NCBI RefSeq assembly: GCF_947498005.1
Contig: NZ_CANMIW010000004.1
Coordinates: 124,001 to 188,000, forward strand
Length of the DNA stretch: 64,000 nucleotides
Direction of reading: 5' to 3'
From: an uncultured Winogradskyella sp.
Lineage (GTDB): Bacteria > Bacteroidota > Bacteroidia > Flavobacteriales > Flavobacteriaceae
Both the position numbers and the translations under genes were made by a program. Position 1 is the stretch's first letter. Each line of letters opens with the position of its first letter. Below are positions 53,502 through 60,885 of this stretch, in pieces. The notes beneath the pieces are model-generated. The model was not told where the DNA came from, did no database searches, and saw only the letters and a list, made by a program, of their open reading frames with translations.

Positions 53502-53930
53502 ATGTTTGAGGATAACTATAACATAATAGATAATATGATATCAACCGAATTAAAAAGTCATTTTTTAAGACTTTATCAAATGGCCTTCTCAGATGACAAT
53601 TTTGATGTGTTAGAATTAAAAATGTTATATCGTTTTGCTGAAGAAAGAGGAGTGTCAGAGGTGCAGTTGCAACAAGTTCTTTTAAATCCTTTAACTGACG
53701 ACGCAAAAATTCCTGAAACTTTGAATTTAAAAATAGAATACCTCAATGATTTGGCTAAAATGATATGGGCTGATGGCGTTGTAACGGAAGATGAAAGAAA
53801 CACTCTATTAAAATATTGTAAAAGATTTGGTTTTTTAGATGAAAACCTACAACAATTAGTGGACTTTTTACTGGAGTGCGCTAAACAAAAGTTGTCAGTA
53901 GAGGAAATAATTACAAAAATTAACGAATAA
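53502..53930 (+). CDS. TerB-like domain protein
   Basis: About 142 residues from the ATG at 53502 (131 from the ATG at 53535); a TTG at 53454 is rejected because it lies before the hairpin. All-helical with two repeats of the TerB type: FLRLYQMAFSDDNFDVLELK, then LAKMIWADGVVTEDERNTLL, with acidic residues matching metal-binding positions (the A-DG-x-x-x-x-E pattern). TerB domains are found in tellurite/stress and phage-response modules. It has no signal peptide. It is the first gene of a four-gene operon with 2-bp spacing to the next. Confidence 0.72.
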   Translation: MFEDNYNIIDNMISTELKSHFLRLYQMAFSDDNFDVLELKMLYRFAEERGVSEVQLQQVLLNPLTDDAKIPETLNLKIEYLNDLAKMIWADGVVTEDERNTLLKYCKRFGFLDENLQQLVDFLLECAKQKLSVEEIITKINE

Positions 53931-53932
53931 AT

Positions 53933-55198
53933 ATGGAGAAGTTAAGAAATTTATTTGCTGTTAAAAAAGATCAACCAGAGGAAGAAGAATTAGATAATAA
54001 TTTAACTAATCAAGATAATATTAGGATAACTTATTACCAAAGTGGTTTTGCTGCAGCTCAAAAGGCAACTGGCAAACCGATTGTGTTAAAAGCTTGTCTT
54101 CAAAATGTATATAATAGTTTTGAAGATCAATGCAGAAATCAAAAGATTGAACAAGAAAAACTTAAAAAGCCGTACCACGAAGAAATTGAAAGACAAAAAT
54201 CTGAGATAAAAAAGTTAGAAACAGCAAAGGAAATTAATGACGAAAAACAAGTAGAATATAATGATAAAGTATCGCAGATAAAGGATGACATTATTGATGT
54301 CAGAGTTAACCCTAATAATCACGGATTAATAGTAGAAAGAAATCCAAAGATTAAGTTTTACATTGGTCTTGCGCTCTTATTGCCAATTACACTTTATTTA
54401 TTAGTATTTTATATTTCAGCATCATATTCAGTGTTTTTTAAAGAGTTCAACGATGATAGTTTGTCTTCTGCAATATTTGATGCACAAGCATTTTCAAAAG
54501 CTCTTCAAGATGGTGCATTAGAGGCAATACTAATAGTTACTATTCCTTTTGTATTCATGGGCTTGGGTTATATTATTCATATGATGCAAAAAGTACCAGG
54601 AGTAGCGAGTAAAATTAAGTTGTTAGGTCTATTTATTATAACATTTTTGTTTGATGGACTGCTTGCATACGTTATTGAAAAAAAGATTTACGAATTTAAT
54701 AGAACACCTTCATCTCCAGATTTTGATTTAACTATAGCTATTAAAGAATCTGAATTTTGGGTTATAATTTTTGCGGGTTTTATTGTTTATATTATTTGGG
54801 GATTAGTTTTTGATTTTATAATGAAAGAGCACGAAAGTTTAGATAAAATTAATGTGTTTATAAGAGCAAAACAAAAAGAGTTAGCCAAAATAAATTTAGA
54901 ATTAAAAGAAAACGGAATAATAAGTGATTCAATAAAATCTAAAATTACTGAAGCGAAAGGGAAAATTTCAGAAGTTCAAAATAAAATTGATGGATTTATT
55001 TTTCCTGTTAAAAAATACCTTCATTATCATCATCAATATGTAGAAGGGTGGTTTCAAGCAATCGGAACAGAGATTGCATTGCCAGCAAGACAAAAAGATG
55101 AGTTATTAGAGAATTGCCAAACCATCTGCAATAATCATCTCATTGCATTAAATCTTAACGAAGATTCTACACAGCATACAATATATACCCAAAATTAG
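53933..55198 (+). CDS. Four-helix membrane protein with coiled coils
   Basis: 421 residues. A cytoplasmic N-terminal part holds a coiled coil at about 65-120 (KIEQEKLKKPYHEEIERQKS). Four transmembrane helices lie at about 141-165, 197-217, 228-248 and 274-296, with external loops between the first two and the last two. A second coiled coil follows at about 300-350. No known enzyme motif. Its neighbours (TerB-like, VWA-like) make it the probable inner-membrane anchor of the complex. Overlaps and spacing of 2-3 bp mark it as operonic. Confidence 0.75.
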   Translation: MEKLRNLFAVKKDQPEEEELDNNLTNQDNIRITYYQSGFAAAQKATGKPIVLKACLQNVYNSFEDQCRNQKIEQEKLKKPYHEEIERQKSEIKKLETAKEINDEKQVEYNDKVSQIKDDIIDVRVNPNNHGLIVERNPKIKFYIGLALLLPITLYLLVFYISASYSVFFKEFNDDSLSSAIFDAQAFSKALQDGALEAILIVTIPFVFMGLGYIIHMMQKVPGVASKIKLLGLFIITFLFDGLLAYVIEKKIYEFNRTPSSPDFDLTIAIKESEFWVIIFAGFIVYIIWGLVFDFIMKEHESLDKINVFIRAKQKELAKINLELKENGIISDSIKSKITEAKGKISEVQNKIDGFIFPVKKYLHYHHQYVEGWFQAIGTEIALPARQKDELLENCQTICNNHLIALNLNEDSTQHTIYTQN

Positions 55199-55201
55199 AT
55201 T

Positions 55202-56122
55202 ATGAATAGATTATTAATAATTACCGCTTTTTCATTAACGCTCCTTGGTTGTGCTTCAGATTCTAATAAGCAGGCGGAGAAGGAAATTAAAACGAATTCA
55301 ACCACAAAAAAAAACAAGCAGATTTCTAATCTAAACATTAGTATTCTGCTTGATTTGTCCGATAGAATTGATACTATAAAATATAATAATCCCAGTATGC
55401 AATTTTATAGAAGAGACGTTGGTTATTTAAACTTGGTTGCAGAGGCGTTTGAAGATGAGATTAAGCATAAAAAATCGAGACATTTAGATGATAAGATGCA
55501 GTTGTATTTTGATCCAGAACCTTTAAATCCTAAGATTAATGATTTGTCTAATCAGTTAAAATTCCATGTAACTAGAGATAATGGCACATTAGACTATATA
55601 AATGAAATAAGTTCTACTTATGCTTATTTTGGGTTAGAAATATATAAACAAGCTTTAAAAGATGCTAATCACGATAATGGTTCAGATACTTGGGGCTTTT
55701 TTAAAAATAAAGTAAAAGATTATTGCATTGATAAAGACTACAGAAATATTTTAGTAATATTAACTGATCGCTATATTTTCTATGAGGATAGTAATTTAAA
55801 TGAAGATAATTTATCATCGTACATTACTCCAAAAAAAATAAGACATAAAAAATTGAATTCATCTAACTGGAAAGAAATAATAGAATCTAATAGCCATGGA
55901 TTTATTCCTGTAAATCAAGATTTGTCTAATCTAGAGATATTAGTTTTAGGTATAAATCCGTCAACATCAAATAATAATGATTACGACTATGATGTGCTTA
56001 AAAAATATTGGTCAGATTGGTTGTATGGAATGGGCTTAAAGGAAGGTGATTTTGAATTTAAAATGGCCGAACTACCCGCAAATATGGATATAATAATTAA
56101 AAATTTCATTAATAATAAATAG
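55202..56122 (+). CDS. VWA-like lipoprotein
   Basis: 306 residues. Lipobox LLGC (Cys17), then a Lys/Asn/Thr-rich linker. From about 45 the fold is von Willebrand A-like: NISILLDLSDRID with MIDAS-like Asp51-x-Ser53 (the second Ser is Arg), a mid strand NILVILTDRYIF and a later LEILVLGINPSTS. The altered MIDAS may still bind a metal. It is exported and anchored, presumably at the outer or inner membrane. In this operon it could bridge the membrane protein and the nuclease. The family is not recognised. Confidence 0.65.
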   Translation: MNRLLIITAFSLTLLGCASDSNKQAEKEIKTNSTTKKNKQISNLNISILLDLSDRIDTIKYNNPSMQFYRRDVGYLNLVAEAFEDEIKHKKSRHLDDKMQLYFDPEPLNPKINDLSNQLKFHVTRDNGTLDYINEISSTYAYFGLEIYKQALKDANHDNGSDTWGFFKNKVKDYCIDKDYRNILVILTDRYIFYEDSNLNEDNLSSYITPKKIRHKKLNSSNWKEIIESNSHGFIPVNQDLSNLEILVLGINPSTSNNNDYDYDVLKKYWSDWLYGMGLKEGDFEFKMAELPANMDIIIKNFINNK

Positions 56123-56133
56123 GAGATTCATAA

Positions 56134-56976
56134 ATGAAAAAACTACTCTTTTTAGGCTTGTTTATAACGTTACTTAGCTTTTCTAATAACCCATATAACT
56201 TAGAGTCTAAGAGTATTGAAAGTATAAAATTAATTACTTGGAACATCCAAGACTTAGGCCAATCAAAAAACAATGAAGAAATAGCGTTCATCGCAAAGAC
56301 ATTAAATGATTTTGATGTCGTTGCTATCCAAGAAGTTGTGGCTAAGCATCCAGGAGGCGCACAAAAAATTGCTCAAATTGCAGATGAGCTTAATAGAAAA
56401 GGAAGCAAGTGGGATTATAGAATTAGTAATCCTACCAAAAGCCCTTCTGCTTATATGAGTGAACGTTATGCTTTTTTATGGAAAACAAGTAAAGTGAGTT
56501 TAAAAGGAAGAGCATTCTTGGATAGTGAATTAGAATCTCAAATAATTAGAGAGCCTTTTATCGCAGAATTTAAAGCTAAACATAAGGATTCAACTTTTTT
56601 TGTTGTTAACTTTCATTCTAGAAAACATAACGATTTACCAGAATTAGAAATTGTACTATTTAAAGAATATCAGAAGCGACTAAATTCTGATAAAATTATT
56701 ATATCAGGTGATTTTTACTTAAATGAAGAACACAGTGTTTGGAATGATTTTTATGATCAAGGTTATAGTTCAGCAGTTAAGAACTCAAAAACTACTTTAA
56801 AGCGAAAATGTAAAAGTGGAGATTATTTAAGTCATGCTATAGATAATATATACTATTCCAAACAAATAAGTTTTATTAATTCTAGAGTTGTTGATTACAT
56901 CAAAACTTGTGAAAATTTAGCAACAGCAAGATTAATATCAGATCACTTACCTGTTGCTTTAGAATTTTCACTTTGA
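56134..56976 (+). CDS. Exported DNase I-like endonuclease/exonuclease/phosphatase-family protein
   Basis: 280 residues with an apparent signal peptide (KKLLFLGLFITLLSFS). EEP motifs: LITWNIQDLG with Asn37, FDVVAIQEV with Glu near 68, VVNFHSRKHND, ISGDFYLNEEH with Asp193, and a final SDHLPVAL with Asp270-His271. The usual GDFN is GDFY here, so the catalytic Asn is Tyr195. This may change or reduce nuclease activity. An AGGAG element at 56121-56125 precedes the start. Last long gene of the operon. Substrate could be DNA, phospholipid or phosphoinositide. Confidence 0.82.
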   Translation: MKKLLFLGLFITLLSFSNNPYNLESKSIESIKLITWNIQDLGQSKNNEEIAFIAKTLNDFDVVAIQEVVAKHPGGAQKIAQIADELNRKGSKWDYRISNPTKSPSAYMSERYAFLWKTSKVSLKGRAFLDSELESQIIREPFIAEFKAKHKDSTFFVVNFHSRKHNDLPELEIVLFKEYQKRLNSDKIIISGDFYLNEEHSVWNDFYDQGYSSAVKNSKTTLKRKCKSGDYLSHAIDNIYYSKQISFINSRVVDYIKTCENLATARLISDHLPVALEFSL

Positions 56977-57066
56977 AGTAATATTTCTAATAATTGCGGA
57001 ATCCCATAATATTAAGTGGATAGACCTTTTTAATTTACATCTCAGTATTAATTAAAATAGTAAATA

Positions 57067-57291
57067 ATGACGGATAAGATTAAGTTAACACCAAAGCGCA
57101 TTACGTTTATAAAAACTTATAATGATTTTAATAACGAAGAAATACTCAGAGAGTTATTATTTGCGCAACAATTACAAATTGATAAATTAGAAAAAATTCG
57201 CAGTAATACCTCAAAATTAGTATGGTGGTTAATTGCTCTGCCAATAATTTTTGGGTTTTTTACAATGTTACTTGGGTTAGGTCGTCTCTAA
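57067..57291 (+). CDS. Small membrane protein with C-terminal helix
   Basis: 74 residues. Positions 1-47 are charged and helical (RITFIKTYNDFNNEEILREL, QLQIDKLEKIRSN, coiled-coil-like), and 48-70 form a transmembrane helix (LVWWLIALPIIFGFFTMLLG). No family recognised. It sits 90 bp downstream of the nuclease gene, so may or may not belong to that operon. Confidence 0.6.
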   Translation: MTDKIKLTPKRITFIKTYNDFNNEEILRELLFAQQLQIDKLEKIRSNTSKLVWWLIALPIIFGFFTMLLGLGRL

Positions 57292-57446
57292 GTTTAAAAT
57301 ATTAAAAAAAATTATGTGATTTGTTTGTTTTTTCTACCTTTAAAACCCCTTAATTTTTAATAGTCTTTTCCCCTTTGTGAAATGTTTTTACAAAACGAAT
57401 AAACTAGTATGTGCTCATAACTAAACATCAATTAAAAACCTACTAA

Positions 57447-58118
57447 ATGGCAGAATGTATTACATGTGGAGGCTACACCAAATTTAATGGTGGTCTCTGT
57501 TATAAATGTTACAAAAAAGAGAATAACAGCGAAGACGTTGCTGTTGCAGAAAAACCAAAAGCTAAACCCAAAACTAAAACGAGTACAACGAAGTTTGATA
57601 ATACCAAAGATAGTGCAGCCCAAAAAACTATAGATGTTACGACAAATAATTTTAATTATAATCTAACAAAAGGTAGAATTGCAGAGACTTTAATAGAACG
57701 TTTATTTGTAGATTTAGGCTTTCAGGTGTTTCAATATGGAATGGAAAATACTATTCCTGGTATTAAGGATTTACTAAGAGGTGTTAAAGATGATGTGGCA
57801 ATGAATATAAGGAGAATGCCAGATTTGGTTGTTTTTAAAGACAATCAAGCACATTTTATTGAAGTTAAATTTAGAGCAAACGGTTGTTTTAAGTTAAGTG
57901 ATATTGATAAGAATGGTGATTATCCATACCAAAATGCATTAATCGTTTTAATGTCCAAAAAACATATAAAATGTATATCTTTTGAAGAGCTTCAGGAAGG
58001 TAAAGAAATAACAGAAACGAGCCGAAACTATTTAGGTAATAGAAAAGAATTTGATACCGATAAAGATAAAATTATAGAATACTGTAATTACGCTGTAAAA
58101 TTCTTTCAACACGTTTAA
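57447..58118 (+). CDS. Zinc-ribbon plus PD-(D/E)xK nuclease-like protein
   Basis: 223 residues. The N-terminus has a four-Cys zinc ribbon (Cys4, Cys7, Cys18, Cys21: ECITCGGY ... LCYKCYKK), then a Lys/Pro/Thr linker. From about 75 is a restriction-endonuclease-like fold: GRIAETLIERLFVDLGFQVF, MPDLVVF with Asp126, and HFIEVKFR with Glu139 and Lys141. This matches the PD-(D/E)xK catalytic arrangement. It directly precedes the type I restriction genes by 50 bp, so it may be an accessory nuclease of that locus. Confidence 0.72.
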   Translation: MAECITCGGYTKFNGGLCYKCYKKENNSEDVAVAEKPKAKPKTKTSTTKFDNTKDSAAQKTIDVTTNNFNYNLTKGRIAETLIERLFVDLGFQVFQYGMENTIPGIKDLLRGVKDDVAMNIRRMPDLVVFKDNQAHFIEVKFRANGCFKLSDIDKNGDYPYQNALIVLMSKKHIKCISFEELQEGKEITETSRNYLGNRKEFDTDKDKIIEYCNYAVKFFQHV

Positions 58119-58168
58119 TATCTTGTACCTTAAATAGTTAAATGTAGAAATAGCAACCCAACTAATAA

Positions 58169-59671
58169 ATGGCAAAAACCAAAAATACCTTTGAGCAAGA
58201 CCTGTTTAAAGCCGCAGATAAATTGCGTAAAAACATAGACGCAGCCGAGTACAAACACGTCGTACTTGGGCTTATCTTTTTAAAATACATTTCAGAATCT
58301 TTTGATGAGTTGTACCAAAAACTAGTAGCAGATGAATACTCAGATGCAGAAGACAGAGACGAGTACATTGCAGAAAACACCTTCTTTGTACCAAAACTAG
58401 CACGTTGGTCTCATATTCACGCACAAGCCAAATTACCAAGCATTGGTCAAACCATAGACGAAGCTATGGAAGCGGTAGAAAAAGAAAACAAAGAACTTAA
58501 AAACGTGTTACCACAAGTTTATGGTAAAGCCAATTTAGATAAAACGGCTTTAGGCGAACTCATCGATTTAATATCGAATACCGAGTTACAAGCCGAAAAC
58601 GAAAATTCCAAAGACTTGTTTGGTCGCGTGTACGAATACTTTTTAGGAGAGTTCGCCAATGCCGAAGGTAAAAAAGGTGGGCAATTCTACACACCAAAAG
58701 CTATTGTAAAGCTCATGGTAGAAATGATAGAACCCTACAAAGGGCGTATTTACGATCCTGCTTCGGGTTCTGGTGGTATGTTTATTATGTCTGAAAAGTT
58801 TGTTACCGCACATTCTGGTAACATAAAAGACATAACCGTGTACGGACAAGAAAGCAACCAAACCACATGGAAGCTCTCGCGTATGAACCTTGCCATACGT
58901 AACATTAACAGCAAGTTTGTGGCTTGGAATACCGAAGGTTCTTTTTTAAAAGATGCACACCCAGACTTAAAAGCCGATTATATACTAGCCAATCCACCAT
59001 TTAACCAAAAAGAATGGGGAATTGATATTTTACAAGACGATGCACGTTGGCAATATGGCACACCGCCCAATGGGAATGCCAATTTTGGGTGGATGCAGCA
59101 CATGTTGTACCATTTATCGCCACGTGGCGTTATGGCAACCGTTTTAGCCAATGGTTCTTTAAGTTCTAATACCTCTGGCGAAGGCGATATACGTAAAACC
59201 TTAGTAGAAGCTGGTTTGGTAGAGTGTATTGTAGCCTTACCAAAACAACTGTTTTATAACACAGGTATTCCTGCTTGTATTTGGTACTTGCGCAGAGGTA
59301 GAACCAACACCAACGAAGTCTTGTTTATCGATGCCTCAGAAATGGGCTTTATGAAAAGCCGAGTACACCGAGATTTTACTGAAGAAGACATTGCAAAGAT
59401 AACAGATACCTATTTAAATTGGAAAAAAGAAGGTGACTACCAAGACATAAAAGGCTACTGCAAAGCTGCCAACTTAGACGCTATACGCAAACACAACCAT
59501 GTTCTAACACCAGGACGTTATGTTGGCATACCAGACGAGGAAGACGATGGCATCCCTTTTGAAACCAAAATGGCAGACCTTACCGCAACCTTGCAACAAC
59601 AAATACAACAAGAGGCAACGTTAAACCAAGAGATTAAAACACAACTGGCTAATATTGGGTTTAGATTATGA
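58169..59671 (+). CDS. hsdM: Type I restriction-modification DNA methyltransferase subunit M
   Basis: 500 residues. HsdM N-terminal helical domain (FEQDLFKAADKLRKNIDAAE, YKHVVLGLIFLKYISESFDE), then the N6-adenine methyltransferase domain: GGQFYTPKAIVKLMVEMIEP, motif I YDPASGSGGMF, and catalytic NPPF in ILANPPFNQKEWG. Later VLANGSLSSNTSGEGDIRK and GIPACIWYLRRG. It methylates adenine in the host's recognition sites when joined with HsdS. The stop overlaps the hsdS start by 4 bp. Codon choice is richer in C and G at wobble positions than in the neighbouring genes, which suggests a different origin. Confidence 0.97.
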   Translation: MAKTKNTFEQDLFKAADKLRKNIDAAEYKHVVLGLIFLKYISESFDELYQKLVADEYSDAEDRDEYIAENTFFVPKLARWSHIHAQAKLPSIGQTIDEAMEAVEKENKELKNVLPQVYGKANLDKTALGELIDLISNTELQAENENSKDLFGRVYEYFLGEFANAEGKKGGQFYTPKAIVKLMVEMIEPYKGRIYDPASGSGGMFIMSEKFVTAHSGNIKDITVYGQESNQTTWKLSRMNLAIRNINSKFVAWNTEGSFLKDAHPDLKADYILANPPFNQKEWGIDILQDDARWQYGTPPNGNANFGWMQHMLYHLSPRGVMATVLANGSLSSNTSGEGDIRKTLVEAGLVECIVALPKQLFYNTGIPACIWYLRRGRTNTNEVLFIDASEMGFMKSRVHRDFTEEDIAKITDTYLNWKKEGDYQDIKGYCKAANLDAIRKHNHVLTPGRYVGIPDEEDDGIPFETKMADLTATLQQQIQQEATLNQEIKTQLANIGFRL

Positions 59672-60882
59672 GTAGTTTAGAGAAAAAATTGCCTGATGGT
59701 TGGGTGGAAACAGATATAGGTAATTTAGTTGAATTGGCTCAAGGAGTTGCTATAAATGCTAAAACCAATCACGTGCTTTCGAATAAAGAAAATGGAATTC
59801 CTTTACTAAAAATCAATAATTTACTTAATAATACGATAGACCAATATGCGAATCCTGAATTAGTTCCTAAAAAAAGTATAATACATGAGAATGATGTCAT
59901 ATTTACGAGAACAGGTCAAGTTGGAGAAGTTTTAATAAATAAATACGGAATTTTACATAACAACAGCTTCAAAGTAATACCAAGTGATAAATTACATTTT
60001 AAATATTTGTATTGGTATCTAAAAAACAAAAAGGTATACAATTATGTCCAAAAAGTAGCAGCTGGTTCAGTTCAAAAGGATTTAAATCATGGTGCATTTA
60101 AAACAATTGAATTTAAATACCCTGAAAATAAAGAAGAACAAAAAGCCATAGCCAAAGTCTTAACCGCTTTTGATGATAAAATAGAAAACCTACGCGCACA
60201 AAACCAAACCTTAGAGCAAACCGCACAAACTATTTTTAAAGAATGGTTTGGTAAAGAATCTGATGACTGGGAGTTTGTAGCAATTAACACTCTATTGGAT
60301 ATTTCATCGAGTAAAAGAATTTTTCATGGTGAATATGTAAATGAAGGAATCCCTTTTTATAGAAGTAAAGAAATTATAGAGTTAAGTACAAAGCCAAGTA
60401 TTTCAACTGAATTATTTATTTCAGAAGAGAGATTTAAAGAAATTAAAGATAAATATGATGTTCCTAAAAAAGGAGATATTCTTCTTTCTGCAGTAGGGAC
60501 ATTAGGAGTAGCTTTTCAAGTAAGAGACGATAATCCATTTTATTTTAAAGACGGAAATTTAATTTGGTTTAAAAATTTTAATAAAACTTGTTCTTCCGAT
60601 TTTGTATACAATTGGCTTAAGTTAAAAAGTACACAAAATTTATTAAATATGGTTTCTATAGGTAGTACACAAAAAGCCTTGACGATATCAAGTATAAGAG
60701 AATTAACCATACCGTTTATTAAAGATTCAAATAAAAGAAATAGACTTTATAAATTTCTTAGATCAAATCTTGATAAAGTGAATCATAATCAATCTCAAAT
60801 CCAAACCCTAACCCAAACCAGAGATGCTTTATTATCCAAGTTAATGCGTGGTGAGATTAGGGTTAATGGGTTTAAAAAGTAA
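59668..60882 (+). CDS. hsdS: Type I restriction-modification specificity subunit S
   Basis: 404 residues with two target-recognition domains. First at about 1-150 (LPDGWVETDIGNLVELAQGV), conserved spacer at about 150-200 (EEQKAIAKVLTAFDDKIENL, QTIFKEWFG), second at about 205-360, and a terminal spacer repeat (TQTRDALLSKLMRGEIRV). Each half recognises one half-site. The spacers are less AT-rich than both recognition domains, suggesting domain exchange. Overlaps hsdM by 4 bp and is followed by the DUF262 gene after 3 bp. Confidence 0.95.
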   Translation: MSSLEKKLPDGWVETDIGNLVELAQGVAINAKTNHVLSNKENGIPLLKINNLLNNTIDQYANPELVPKKSIIHENDVIFTRTGQVGEVLINKYGILHNNSFKVIPSDKLHFKYLYWYLKNKKVYNYVQKVAAGSVQKDLNHGAFKTIEFKYPENKEEQKAIAKVLTAFDDKIENLRAQNQTLEQTAQTIFKEWFGKESDDWEFVAINTLLDISSSKRIFHGEYVNEGIPFYRSKEIIELSTKPSISTELFISEERFKEIKDKYDVPKKGDILLSAVGTLGVAFQVRDDNPFYFKDGNLIWFKNFNKTCSSDFVYNWLKLKSTQNLLNMVSIGSTQKALTISSIRELTIPFIKDSNKRNRLYKFLRSNLDKVNHNQSQIQTLTQTRDALLSKLMRGEIRVNGFKK

Positions 60883-60885
60883 TAC

